Part shown: positions 45,079 to 54,031 of the stretch, in pieces
Layout of the letters: every line of letters begins with the position of its first letter
Numbering within the stretch: the stretch's first letter is position 1
From: Verrucomicrobiales bacterium
GTDB taxonomy: Bacteria; Verrucomicrobiota; Verrucomicrobiia; Verrucomicrobiales; SLCJ01
DNA: 64,000 nucleotides
Direction of reading: 5' to 3'
NCBI GenBank assembly: GCA_024636835.1
Contig: JAGXGH010000086.1
Coordinates: forward strand, 32,445 to 96,444
The notes under the pieces: model-generated
What the model was told of the DNA's origin: nothing
What the model saw: only the letters and a program-made list of their open reading frames with translations
The model's database searches: none
Made by a program: the position numbers and the translations under genes

Positions 45079-45456
45079 TGAACGCTGAAACCCACCACGA
45101 GGAAATAGAAAAATAAAATCTAGTAAAACCCGCGCCTACAGATCAAAAACAGTCTCTTGAGGCAACCCCCTGACAACCAATGACATTCAAAGCAACCATC
45201 GCCGTAATGCTACTTGATGCCTGACATCATGCTACTAGATGCCTGACATCAAGTAGCCCATGCTATCACACGTGGCGGTGGCTTCCAGCCGCCAAGCCAA
45301 GCCCCCAACCATTTCCACGCCCCTCTTCCACGCAGTGGTCTCCACGCTCCTGACCAACAAAACATCACAATGTATTGACTGACGTTTTTCCCCACACTCT
45401 TATCCCAAGGACTCGCTTAAAACAGAGCCAATCCCCCATTCATTTACCTTCACCAT
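45079..45456. other. Intergenic region with short repeats
   Basis: No gene is supported. It contains a two-copy 22-bp direct repeat (45209-45252) and a GGCGGTGG/CCAGCCGCC hairpin at about 45274-45293. The promoter for menD is presumably close to 45100-45180. Confidence 0.5.
45209..45256. repeat. 22-bp direct repeat forming a hairpin
   Basis: 45209-45230 and 45231-45252 are direct copies with two mismatches (GCTACTTGATGCCTGACATC). In addition CTACTTGATG at the start and CATCAAGTAG at the end (45247-45256) are perfect 10-bp inverted arms. Confidence 0.8.
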
Positions 45457-46002
45457 TTATTTTTCCAACTTCGTTTTTGCCTGAAAAATCATGAAATCAT
45501 ACACTTTTTTAAAATCACTTGTAACAGGACGACCCATTACCTGCACTTCTAGCAAATCCACTTCATTTTTGGTCAATAAATCACCAAACTTCCCTGGAAT
45601 CGTAAGAGTAAAGTTTTTTTCAATCACCCCCTTGTTATTCGGCATTACACACGCCAGTTCGGAACCCTCATGGCCCATAGGTGCAAACGCCAGGGATAAG
45701 TGACCGTTGTCAAAGCGTCCAACTATATAATCCTTTGCGACGTCGGAAACACCAATCATGAAAAGATATCCGCATTCCGTCTCTCCCTTAAAATGAAGCT
45801 GCACCTGTCGGCTATTTTTCTCAACAGATATAGTCATTTCCACATGGGAAACACCTTCAAATTCCTCAATCTCTGGCATCTCAACTACGCCATCCACATC
45901 CACCCCCACCAGGCTAGGTGCATCTTCACCAAACACATCCAGAGCAAACACTGTCATAATTTGCAAAATAACAATATTTCTTAAAAAACATCGAATTTTC
46001 AT
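45457..46002 (-). CDS. Secreted hypothetical protein
   Basis: About 181 residues from the ATG at 46002 (MKIRCFLRNIVILQIMTVFA), with a signal peptide likely cleaved after DVFG. The mature part is beta-rich (VEMTISVEKNSRQVQLHFKG). There is no known motif. The gene is AT-richer than its neighbours. It lies between menD and menF, but no link to quinone synthesis is evident. Confidence 0.6.
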   Translation of the reverse strand: MKIRCFLRNIVILQIMTVFALDVFGEDAPSLVGVDVDGVVEMPEIEEFEGVSHVEMTISVEKNSRQVQLHFKGETECGYLFMIGVSDVAKDYIVGRFDNGHLSLAFAPMGHEGSELACVMPNNKGVIEKNFTLTIPGKFGDLLTKNEVDLLEVQVMGRPVTSDFKKVYDFMIFQAKTKLEK

Positions 46003-46059
46003 ACAACTATATTTCACGAGATTGAAGTTCACCAACCCTTGTAAACATCGAAACCACCA

Positions 46060-47130
46060 TCACACACCGAACAGTCGCTTGACGGATTCACGCTTCATTC
46101 CCAATTCCATCCATTCATTCTGGCAACGACTCTCGGCAATCACACCACATCCGGCTGGGAGCATCGCGTGGTTACCGCTCCAGCAAATGTGGCGAATCCC
46201 CACCACACCGTGAAACGACTCCCCAAGGCGGACGCCGAACGGTGCACCAAAACGCTTCGGCACACCCAGTCGATCGCGAAACTCACCGAGTCTCGCCAAA
46301 TTCTCCGCCGTCCGCGGCAACACACCTAAGGCCGGTGTCGGGTGCAGCGTCGCTATCAGATCATCAATCGACGGGCGTTCACTCAATGCCACCCTGAGTG
46401 CTGAGGAAAAATGCACAATCGATCCAAGTGACATCACTTTGCGCTCGTCACGCTCTACCTTGCCCAGTTTTTCCAACGCGTCGATCAAGTAGCGGACGAC
46501 GATTTCGTGCTCACGAATCTGTTTTGGGTCGTTAAGAAACGGCGCACTACGTTCGACTGGTGCAGTGCCGGCAAGAGCCATCGTGATCATTTCATGACCG
46601 ACCACAGAGAACAAGCGTTCAGGGGTAGCGCCAACCAAGCCTCGATCGTCTACACGATAACCATAGGTCCAATACTCCTGTGGCAGTTCAGGCAAACGGT
46701 GAACCAAAGCATCGAGATGGCCACCCGTCAGACGACCACTCTCGACAACTGCCGGCACAATTTTTTCATAGCGTCCGTCCGCCAGGTCGGACTCCACCAT
46801 AGAAAAAATACTCTCCCACTGGCGCAGCCCCGGGTTATCCCAACTAATTTCCGGCAATCTCTCCCCAATCTCTTTGGCGAGCTCGGAGAGATCGTCAGCC
46901 ACCCAAAATGTTTCCGGCATCTTCCATGGTCGACGCTCGGTGAGTTGGAAATCCCCAGCGTAAAAACACGACTCGTCACCTTCGGGTTCTTTTGCATATT
47001 CAGTGAATGGTCCACGACCCACACAAAACCCCACGTCCGGCACACGGAGGAATGCGAAGTCCGCCGCACTACCGCGAACCATTGCTCCTTCGTTTTTTGA
47101 ATCTGAATCAGAACCCAACATCACCGTCAT
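46060..47130 (-). CDS. menF: Isochorismate synthase
   Basis: About 356 residues from the ATG at 47130 (a TTG lies two codons upstream). The chorismate-binding domain is clear: GLVGATPERLFSVVGHEMIT, MALAGTAPVERS, IVHFSSALRVALSERPSID, LHPTPALGVLPR and AGCGVIAESRCQNEWMELGMK. It turns chorismate into isochorismate, the entry to menaquinone. The N-terminal half is divergent, as usual. It is divergent to the STAS-like gene at 47247. Confidence 0.92.
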   Translation of the reverse strand: MTVMLGSDSDSKNEGAMVRGSAADFAFLRVPDVGFCVGRGPFTEYAKEPEGDESCFYAGDFQLTERRPWKMPETFWVADDLSELAKEIGERLPEISWDNPGLRQWESIFSMVESDLADGRYEKIVPAVVESGRLTGGHLDALVHRLPELPQEYWTYGYRVDDRGLVGATPERLFSVVGHEMITMALAGTAPVERSAPFLNDPKQIREHEIVVRYLIDALEKLGKVERDERKVMSLGSIVHFSSALRVALSERPSIDDLIATLHPTPALGVLPRTAENLARLGEFRDRLGVPKRFGAPFGVRLGESFHGVVGIRHICWSGNHAMLPAGCGVIAESRCQNEWMELGMKRESVKRLFGV

Positions 47131-47246
47131 CCTCAACTACGAATCACGCCCCCGCAACAGCACTCAGAAGATCTCACGAACGACAAGAAAATAGGAATTT
47201 ATTTAGAGGCTAGCCAAAGACCCACTATTTTCTGCATACTCCATTT

Positions 47247-47609
47247 ATGGTTTACCACTTCTTGCGCGAAGAAACACAACTTCTCATCCTAGAGCCAACC
47301 GGCCCCATCTCGGAGAAAAATATTGCTGCGATCACACAAAAAGTCGACGCCTATATTGAAGACGATAATCGGCTGAAGGGGATTCTCGTCCATAGCCAAA
47401 AAGCACCCGGATGGAAGAGTCTCGGAGCGATGGTTAAACATCTGCAATTCATCGATGAACACCATCGACTTATCGACAAGGTCGCACTAGTTACCGACAG
47501 CATTCTCGGCAAGGCCGCGGCGCAAATCGCCGATCATTTCCTCAATGCCGAAGTCCGACAATTCAGCTACGACGAATACGAGTTAGCCGAATCCTGGCTT
47601 CTCGATTAG
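47247..47609 (+). CDS. SpoIIAA/STAS-like protein
   Basis: 120 residues matching the SpoIIAA-like (STAS/SEC14, DUF3478-type) fold: LEPTGPISEKNIAAITQKVD, LKGILVHSQKAPGWKSLGAM and VALVTDSILGKAAAQIADHF. The family is small and cytosolic; its role is unclear, and lipid or nucleotide binding has been suggested for relatives. It is followed after 11 bp by a small membrane protein, probably co-transcribed. Confidence 0.75.
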   Translation: MVYHFLREETQLLILEPTGPISEKNIAAITQKVDAYIEDDNRLKGILVHSQKAPGWKSLGAMVKHLQFIDEHHRLIDKVALVTDSILGKAAAQIADHFLNAEVRQFSYDEYELAESWLLD

Positions 47610-47620
47610 ACAATTTAATC

Positions 47621-47896
47621 ATGACTCCGCCAGACATCCCAGACTCTGAATCCCCCCCCATTGATCAGCCCACAGGTTGCCTTGGCAAATTGTTTGCCCT
47701 CCTCGGTGTGTTTGTTAGCGGGATTTGGTTGCTGAACTTCAGCTTTGGCATCGATGGAGATGCCCTCCCTATCATCGGAAACCTCGATGAAGCGCTCGCA
47801 ACGACCATTCTCATCTACTGCCTCTCCCGTCTCGGTATCAACACATCATGGCTCACCCGAAGCAAGTCGATGAGCGTCGCTAAAAAGACCAAATAA
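47621..47896 (+). CDS. Small membrane protein (YkvA/DUF1232-like)
   Basis: 91 residues with a helix (LFALLGVFVSGIWLLNF) and then DALPIIGNLDEALATTILIY, which resembles the 'P.iPviG.lDea' motif of DUF1232 (YkvA-type) proteins. The N-terminus is Pro-rich. It shares its end with the manA end, stop to stop (convergent, no spacer). Confidence 0.55.
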   Translation: MTPPDIPDSESPPIDQPTGCLGKLFALLGVFVSGIWLLNFSFGIDGDALPIIGNLDEALATTILIYCLSRLGINTSWLTRSKSMSVAKKTK

Positions 47897-48841
47897 CTAC
47901 GGAAGACGTATCACCAACACTTCCGAATCCGTTTCCGATCTCATCGGCGCACAGCCAACAGGTGCAATGAAACACCCGCCTGTAGTGAACTTCTCTTCAC
48001 CACAAACGACGGATCCCGTGACCACCGCCACAATAGAAAACCGATCCACCGTCGACGGCTCGCGAATATCACCCGCACCGAGATTCCACTTCTCCAACGA
48101 GTAGTCTGCACACGCCACCAAGGTCTCGCCATCAGCCACTCCCATGGTCGGAAGCACATCATCGAAATTGATACACTCGAGTGATTCGCTCACATGCAGC
48201 TCGCGAGGTTTACCATCCAAACCCAAGCGCCCCCAATCATAGACTCGGTAGGTAGTGTCGCTATTCTGCTGGATCTCAAAGATCAAACACCCCGCACCGA
48301 TGGCATGAAGGCGCCCGCTCTCAAGATGAATAAACTCGCCACGCTTCGGTCGTAATTCGTGAACCACCTTATCCACCGTTCCTTCCTCAATCGCCTGTTC
48401 TAATTCGTCGCGAGTAGTCGCACGCTCAAACCCAACGTAGAGCGCTGCGCCCTCATCAACATCGGCCATAAACCACGATTCCGTCTTCGATTCTCCACCC
48501 AACTTCTTCGCCATCTCTGCCGGTGGATGCACCTGAATCGACAAGCGATCACTGGCATCGAGAATTTTCAGCAGCAGCGGAAATCGATCGGTATCAGACA
48601 AGCCCGAGCCAAACACCTCGTCGCGATGATTTGTCCACAACTCGTGGAGATCATTTCCCGCATACTTCCCTAGCGTCACCACACTTCGCACATCAGTGCG
48701 ATCAACAATCTCCCACGACTCGCCTGTCGGCACCGAAGCATCATCCACAGGTTTTCCATACTCCTTCGCTAATCGGTCTCCGCCCCACACCCGTGAAAAA
48801 CAAACAGGAAGGAAAGAAATCGGCTCAGCGCATCTATTCAT
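47897..48841 (-). CDS. manA: Mannose-6-phosphate isomerase, class I
   Basis: About 314 residues from the ATG at 48841 (MNRCAEPISFLPVCFSRVWGG). Type I PMI features: metal-site QVHP (SIQVHPPAEMAKK), KTESWFMADVDEGA, then the third metal ligand in LESGRLHAIGAGCLIFEIQQ, ending with YRVYDWGR. It interconverts mannose-6-phosphate and fructose-6-phosphate using zinc. It is divergent to the epimerase gene at 48936. Confidence 0.92.
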   Translation of the reverse strand: MNRCAEPISFLPVCFSRVWGGDRLAKEYGKPVDDASVPTGESWEIVDRTDVRSVVTLGKYAGNDLHELWTNHRDEVFGSGLSDTDRFPLLLKILDASDRLSIQVHPPAEMAKKLGGESKTESWFMADVDEGAALYVGFERATTRDELEQAIEEGTVDKVVHELRPKRGEFIHLESGRLHAIGAGCLIFEIQQNSDTTYRVYDWGRLGLDGKPRELHVSESLECINFDDVLPTMGVADGETLVACADYSLEKWNLGAGDIREPSTVDRFSIVAVVTGSVVCGEEKFTTGGCFIAPVGCAPMRSETDSEVLVIRLP

Positions 48842-48935
48842 ACCACTATCAAAAAGCACCAACCATACCAGGTCAACGCTTTGTAACCAAAATGATCGTT
48901 GGGCATGGATGAAAGATTAAAGAAAATCATCCCTT

Positions 48936-49802
48936 ATGACAATGATGATCAAAATCGTCCCCCTGCTATCGCTGCTTCTTGCGGTGTATCCCATTCTGGC
49001 GCAATCCGACACTGAAAAACCCTTGTTTTCTTCTGTTGGAATGAGCGGGTCTTTGGTTGAGGCCACTGAACTGAAAGAGGCAGGCGCCGAGTTTCTGACG
49101 ATTGGCGTGGATAAGCTTCTGGTTCCGGACAAGTCGGACGAAGAGTTTGAAAAACTAGTCCAAAAGTCAAAAGAAAGCCCCCTTCCCGTATTAGCTTGTA
49201 ACAGTTTCATCCGTCCAAAGCATCTGCGCTGTGTAGGTGAAGAGGCCAACCACGAAGAGGTGCTCAAGTGGGCGGACACTACCTTCAAAAGAGCCAAACA
49301 AGTCGGAGCCAGGTTCATTGTGTTTGGAAGTTCAGGCTCGAGAGAATTAAGAGACGATTGGCCTAAGGAAAAAGCCGATGTGCAATTTATCGCGCTGTTG
49401 AAAAAAATGGGACCTTTAGCGAAGGAGCAGGGAATCACCGTCGTTCTCGAACAACTCAATGCTCGTGAGTGCAACTACCTGAATAGAATAGAAGAAGCGG
49501 CCGCGATTGTGCGTCAGGTCAACGATCCAAATGTCCGCCTGCTCGCCGACCTCTATCACATGGCGATGATGGGCGACACACCAGAAGACCTCGCTAAGGC
49601 GATGGATGTCGTTGTCCACATTGAGATCGCAGAAAAAGAAGGCCGCGCATTCCCTGGAACTCATGATCAGGATTTCCGCGAGTTCTTTAAGGTTCTGAAA
49701 ACCGCGAACTACCACGGCGCGATCAGTATTGAGGGACGCAGGTCGAAGGAACCACTCTCCAAAGCATTCACAACCATCCGCAAACAAGCGAAGGAATCTT
49801 GA
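48936..49802 (+). CDS. Secreted sugar phosphate isomerase/epimerase-like protein
   Basis: 288 residues with a signal peptide (LLSLLLAVYPILAQS). The rest is a xylose-isomerase-like TIM barrel: ARFIVFGSSGSRE, ITVVLEQLNARECNYLN, VRLLADLYHMAMMGDTPED and HIEIAEKEGR, where Glu, Asp and His are likely metal ligands. The substrate is not evident. Together with the Gfo/Idh and sulfatase genes just downstream it suggests a sugar-processing set in the periplasm. Three ATG codons occur close together; the first is taken. Confidence 0.82.
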   Translation: MTMMIKIVPLLSLLLAVYPILAQSDTEKPLFSSVGMSGSLVEATELKEAGAEFLTIGVDKLLVPDKSDEEFEKLVQKSKESPLPVLACNSFIRPKHLRCVGEEANHEEVLKWADTTFKRAKQVGARFIVFGSSGSRELRDDWPKEKADVQFIALLKKMGPLAKEQGITVVLEQLNARECNYLNRIEEAAAIVRQVNDPNVRLLADLYHMAMMGDTPEDLAKAMDVVVHIEIAEKEGRAFPGTHDQDFREFFKVLKTANYHGAISIEGRRSKEPLSKAFTTIRKQAKES

Positions 49803-49853
49803 TCGGACTGATCTCGATTCTTCTTAAGTCTATTCAGCAAAATCACGAACATT

Positions 49854-51308
49854 ATGATCAGCAAACAAACCACCCGTCGGCGATTCCTCCAAGCAGCTGG
49901 CATGACCGCCATTTCCTTGCAAACAACAGCGATTAGCTTCGGGCAAATAAAGGGCGCTAATCAACACGTCCGATTAGCCATCATTGGGTGTGGAGGTCGA
50001 GGCACATCACTCTCTAAACTCATCCCCGAGTTGGAGAACTGCGATATCGTGGCTGTCTGCGATCCGGATACCCAGCACATGGAAAAACTCGTCAGTTCCC
50101 TGCCCAAGGCAAAGGGAGATATTCCAGTGCGAAAAATCCGTGATTACCGCAAGCTCCTTGAAGAAAAGGACATTGACGGTGTCATCATCGCTTCACCAAA
50201 TTACTGGCATGCCCTGCATAGCATCCACGCTCTCCAAGCCGGTAAAGCGGTGTATGTCGAAAAACCGGTGAGTCATAACATCTGGGAGGGGCGCCAACTC
50301 GTTGCAGCCGCCAAACGCTATAATGGCATCATTACGGCCGGCACCCAGAACCGCTCGGACCCGGGACCTCAAGAAGGCTTCGCCTTTGTCAAAGAGGGCG
50401 GACTCGGAAAAATCCAAGGCGTCCATGCCTGCTGTTTTCGCAATCGCTCATCCATCGGACGAGCAGAAACAGTCACCCCCGTTCCCGAGACGCTTGATTA
50501 CAATCTCTGGCTGGGACCCGCCCAAGATATCCCCATGCACCGCAAATCCTTGCACTACGATTGGCACTGGGTGTGGAACACCGGTGATGGCGACATGGGA
50601 AATCAGGCACCCCACGAAATTGATATGGCCAACTGGGTGTTAGGGGATCATGAAGCACCCTCGGAAATCCGAAGCTTTGGTGGCCGCTTTGGCTGGGACG
50701 ATGCCGGCAATACGCCCAACATGCATACAGCTTGGTATGAACAGAACGGCATTCCTGTGATTCTCGAAGTCAACAACCTGTGGCTTGCACCCGATCGCAA
50801 TATGTCGTCCATGCGAGACCGTTGTCGGGTCGGCGTCATCGTTAGATGCGAAAACGGAATCCTGCGCGGAGGTCGTGGTGGGATGGCCGCCTATGAACCC
50901 GACGGACGCACTGTAATCAAAAAATTCAAAGGTGATGGCGGGGAAAATCATATGGCAAATTTTGTCGCTGCCATCCGTGAGGGCAATGGCAGCAAGCTGG
51001 CAGCTCCAATTGATAATGCAGTCCGTTCGGCGGAAATCGTTCACCTGGCCAACCTTTCCATGCGCGCTGGTCAGAAATCGCCTCGCACCAAACTCGATGA
51101 AGTCATCGGCGGTCACGAAATGCTTCAAACCATTCTCAGCGACCAACAAAAACAACTTGAAGCCTGGTCGGCGGACAAAGAACTCTACACGCTCGGCTCA
51201 ACCTTAAAATTTGATACATCGTCGGGGCAGGTCCAAGGCGATGGCATCAACCAGAACTGGGTGCATTCGCCTGGCCGCAATGAGTTCGTCGTGCCAGATA
51301 TCAGCTAA
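49854..51308 (+). CDS. Gfo/Idh/MocA family oxidoreductase, Tat-exported
   Basis: 484 residues with a twin-arginine signal (TTRRRFLQAAGMTAIS). The Rossmann motif is LAIIGCGGRGTSLSKL, then AVCDPDTQHMEKL, and the conserved lysine loop is VYVEKPVSHNIWEGRQL. HYDWHWVWNTGDGDMGNQAP and HEIDMANWVLG are typical of verrucomicrobial exported members. It likely oxidises a sugar with bound NAD(P). It starts 51 bp after the epimerase stop, probably in the same operon. Confidence 0.9.
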   Translation: MISKQTTRRRFLQAAGMTAISLQTTAISFGQIKGANQHVRLAIIGCGGRGTSLSKLIPELENCDIVAVCDPDTQHMEKLVSSLPKAKGDIPVRKIRDYRKLLEEKDIDGVIIASPNYWHALHSIHALQAGKAVYVEKPVSHNIWEGRQLVAAAKRYNGIITAGTQNRSDPGPQEGFAFVKEGGLGKIQGVHACCFRNRSSIGRAETVTPVPETLDYNLWLGPAQDIPMHRKSLHYDWHWVWNTGDGDMGNQAPHEIDMANWVLGDHEAPSEIRSFGGRFGWDDAGNTPNMHTAWYEQNGIPVILEVNNLWLAPDRNMSSMRDRCRVGVIVRCENGILRGGRGGMAAYEPDGRTVIKKFKGDGGENHMANFVAAIREGNGSKLAAPIDNAVRSAEIVHLANLSMRAGQKSPRTKLDEVIGGHEMLQTILSDQQKQLEAWSADKELYTLGSTLKFDTSSGQVQGDGINQNWVHSPGRNEFVVPDIS

Positions 51309-51530
51309 TTACGCCCAAGTTCCTAAAAGCGGATGGTAGAGAATGGAGAATGGAGAATAGGAAACCAAACAGTGGGGTCGGCATCCTGCCGACGCGTCCA
51401 AGGCGCCTCACTGAGTGAGTGGTATTCGCTCATCTCTATTCCTACCGAATAGCCGCTTTGTATTTAGTCTTTCGCCGCGCTCATAACTACTTTTTTAAAC
51501 TTCATCTTCAACATGACCCGGAACCACCCC
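51309..51530. other. Intergenic region with tandem and palindromic units
   Basis: A GAGAATG unit is repeated three times at about 51338-51360, and GTCGGCA-TCC-TGCCGAC (7-bp arms) lies at about 51376-51392. No gene is supported before the sulfatase start. Confidence 0.6.
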
Positions 51531-52916
51531 ATGAAAGCATCATTCCTTTCTCTCCTCGCCCTCATTGCCTGCGCCACCAACTCATTCGCTGCAGAAAAGC
51601 CCAACTTCGTCATCATTTTCTGCGACGACCTCGGCTATGGCGACCTCTCTTCTTTCGGCCATCCCACCATCAAAACGCCGAACCTCGATACCATGGCGAC
51701 CGAAGGCCAGAAGTGGACCAACTTCTACGTCGCCGCCTGCGTCTGCACACCCAGCCGCGCCGGACTACTTACCGGACGACTCCCCGTCCGCAATGGAATG
51801 TGTTCCGACACCCGCCGCGTTCTTTTCCCCGATTCCTCCGGCGGACTTCCTACCACCGAGATCACCATCTCCTCCGCCTTGAAAAAATCCGGTTATCACA
51901 CTGCGGCAATCGGTAAATGGCACCTCGGCCATCTTCCCGAGTTCCTTCCCACCAAGCACGGATTCGACAGCTACTTCGGCATCCCCTACTCAAACGATAT
52001 GGATCCTATCCGTCGTGTGAATCCGATAAAGGCAGCCGAGGAGGAAAACTGGGAAGCCTACAATCTTCCCCTGATGCGCGATGAGGAAATCATCGAGCGT
52101 CCCGTCAACCAGACCACCATCACCCGCCGCTACACCGAGGAAGCCGTCAAAAAAATCGAAGGATTCGGTGATGAACCCTTCTTCATCTACCTGGCACACA
52201 ACCTTCCTCATATCCCGCTTTTCCGAGGCAAGGACTTCAAGGACACATCGACCGCGGGCATCTACGGCGACGTCGTCGAAGAGCTCGATTGGTCGGTCGG
52301 CGAGATCAGAAAAGCACTGGAAAAATCCGGTGTCAGCGAGAACACCCTGGTAATCTTCACTTCCGATAACGGTCCATGGCTGCCCTTCAAGCAACACGGA
52401 GGCAGCGCAGGCATGCTGCGCGATGGAAAAGGATCCACCTGGGAAGGCGGTATGCGCGAACCCACCATCATCGCCTGGCCCGGAATCATCCAACCCGGCA
52501 TCGTCCACGACATGGGCGCCACCCTCGACCTCCTTCCCACCTTCGTCAGCCTCGCCGGCGGCACCCTGCCCGACGACCGCACCTACGACGGCGTCGACCT
52601 CTCCGCGACCCTCAAAGGCGAAACCGACACCAGCCCGCGCGATGAAATGTTCTACTACCACGGAGAGCAACTCTTCGCCGTGAGAAAAGGCCAATACAAA
52701 GCCCATTTCAAAACCAAGACCAGCTACTCCGGTCAGAAGAAAGCCGAAGTCCATAACCCACCCCTCCTCTACCACCTCGGCAGCGACCCCGGCGAGCAGT
52801 GGGACATCGCCAAGCAACATCCCGACATCGTGAAAGAGCTTCAAGATCTCTCCGCGTCACACACCAAAGGCGTAAAACCCGTTCCTAATAACCTGAACGG
52901 TGTCATTGGGAAGTAG
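51531..52916 (+). CDS. Sulfatase (formylglycine-type, Cys)
   Basis: About 461 residues from the ATG at 51531 (MKASFLSLLALIACATNSFA), with a signal peptide cleaved near AFAAE. Metal ligands are in IIFCDDLGYGDLS. The sulfatase motif is CTPSRAGLLTGR with Cys72 as the residue to become formylglycine. GKWHLGHLPEFLPTKHGFD and TSDNGPWLPFKQHGG complete the active site. It cleaves sulfate esters in the periplasm; the substrate cannot be told. The maturase that makes formylglycine is not clearly in the window, since the FGE-like domains at 21545 and 28271 are on other proteins. Confidence 0.95.
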   Translation: MKASFLSLLALIACATNSFAAEKPNFVIIFCDDLGYGDLSSFGHPTIKTPNLDTMATEGQKWTNFYVAACVCTPSRAGLLTGRLPVRNGMCSDTRRVLFPDSSGGLPTTEITISSALKKSGYHTAAIGKWHLGHLPEFLPTKHGFDSYFGIPYSNDMDPIRRVNPIKAAEEENWEAYNLPLMRDEEIIERPVNQTTITRRYTEEAVKKIEGFGDEPFFIYLAHNLPHIPLFRGKDFKDTSTAGIYGDVVEELDWSVGEIRKALEKSGVSENTLVIFTSDNGPWLPFKQHGGSAGMLRDGKGSTWEGGMREPTIIAWPGIIQPGIVHDMGATLDLLPTFVSLAGGTLPDDRTYDGVDLSATLKGETDTSPRDEMFYYHGEQLFAVRKGQYKAHFKTKTSYSGQKKAEVHNPPLLYHLGSDPGEQWDIAKQHPDIVKELQDLSASHTKGVKPVPNNLNGVIGK

Positions 52917-53315
52917 AGTAGCGAGTAGCGAGTAGCAGGCTGGGCATTGGGCATTGGACAGCAGGAACGGAGATCCGCCACACGACACACTGAAAACTGA
53001 ACATTAGGCACCAGCATCTAGCCCCAACGGGGCGTCACCCACCAGCCCAGGGCAACGCGCCATGGGTTCTCCCAACCACCAAGTACAGGTCAAGTCAACA
53101 CCGCCCGCAACACCTAATCCACCACCCATAGGCCTCTCTAAAACCACCGCCCCGTTATTGCTTTCCTCCTAAAAGCTAATACAGACCGCTGCCCAGCCAC
53201 CTCCAAATCACCCTCCCTCCCCGCCGAGGCAAATGCATGAGGTTTCAATGCAAATCGGCTTCGCAAAATATCTCTCACTCTTCGCAGCTAGGTTCTCTGA
53301 TTCTCCCGTTACCCA
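52917..53315. other. Intergenic region with short tandem repeats
   Basis: AGTAGCG is repeated about three times at 52917-52940 and GGGCATT about twice at 52943-52958. A GCCCCAACGGGGC dyad at about 53020-53032 is followed by CACCCACCAGCCCAGGGCAA, a repeat type seen in many environmental bacteria. No gene is supported. Confidence 0.55.
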
Positions 53316-53900
53316 TCACGGTCCTGCCATATCAATCATCAGTGGGCGGATTATCTCCTTCAGTTCGATGGTTCCCAAGTCAGCCAAGGGAATAGCAAGA
53401 CCGTTTGGAGTGGTGATCATCTTCTTGTCCAGTTCCCCATCGGATGCGGACAAAATCAAATTCTCCTCGGATAGCGCAAAACCTTCACCCATCTGTTCCG
53501 CGAGATCGCTGAATGTGATACCGTGTTGGCTCATCACCTCGCGTTTCGCATGAAACTCAATACGTTGCTCCGTTTCCGGTTTCGGAGGCTCCGGGAGAAT
53601 ACCTTCATAGGCTTGCACCTCACTCAAAGATATCTCACTGCTCCAACGCTTGCTTGCCTGATCCAGTTCGGCCATCACCTCCGCCTTCGAGGCTTGATGG
53701 AAAATGGTCGCCTCCCCGTCATACACCACCGCCCTGTGCAACAAAGGGAGCACAATCAGCTGTTCCCTAATCTGCTCGGCACTGGCACCCCTCCAGACCA
53801 TGATGGTTTTCATATAGCCGGTTTCAGAAGTGGTCTTGGAGCCGTCGCAAGCAACCAAAGCCATCCAAGCCAGCAGTAACAGAGCAGTGAACTTATTCAT
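53316..53900 (-). CDS. Lipoprotein with RND-docking-like segment (hypothetical)
   Basis: 194 residues with a lipoprotein signal (LLLAWMALVACDG; Cys19). The C-terminal half (EVMSQHGITFSDLAEQMGEG, then NGLAIPLADLGTIE) resembles the docking/porter domain pattern of RND pumps, in which '..G..vpLsdlA.i' is typical, but there are no membrane helices. It may be a small relic or an independent use of that fold. Function unknown. Confidence 0.5.
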   Translation of the reverse strand: MNKFTALLLLAWMALVACDGSKTTSETGYMKTIMVWRGASAEQIREQLIVLPLLHRAVVYDGEATIFHQASKAEVMAELDQASKRWSSEISLSEVQAYEGILPEPPKPETEQRIEFHAKREVMSQHGITFSDLAEQMGEGFALSEENLILSASDGELDKKMITTPNGLAIPLADLGTIELKEIIRPLMIDMAGP

Positions 53901-54031
53901 CAGCTAGCTGTCTAGCATAATTCCCTGCCGACCTCATGCCAAATCTTGATAATCATTCGTCACGTATGAGCTTTTGATGATTGGTCGAGAAATGCAATTC
54001 GCCGCGAGCGAGAGACCAGGTCTCATAAAGA

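Noticed and set aside
51990..52844. 284-residue minus ORF
   Set aside because: Antisense to the sulfatase, which has all active-site motifs.
54012..54024. GAGACC-A-GGTCTC dyad as terminator of the MFS gene
   Set aside because: No T-run follows on the minus strand; left as an unexplained palindrome.
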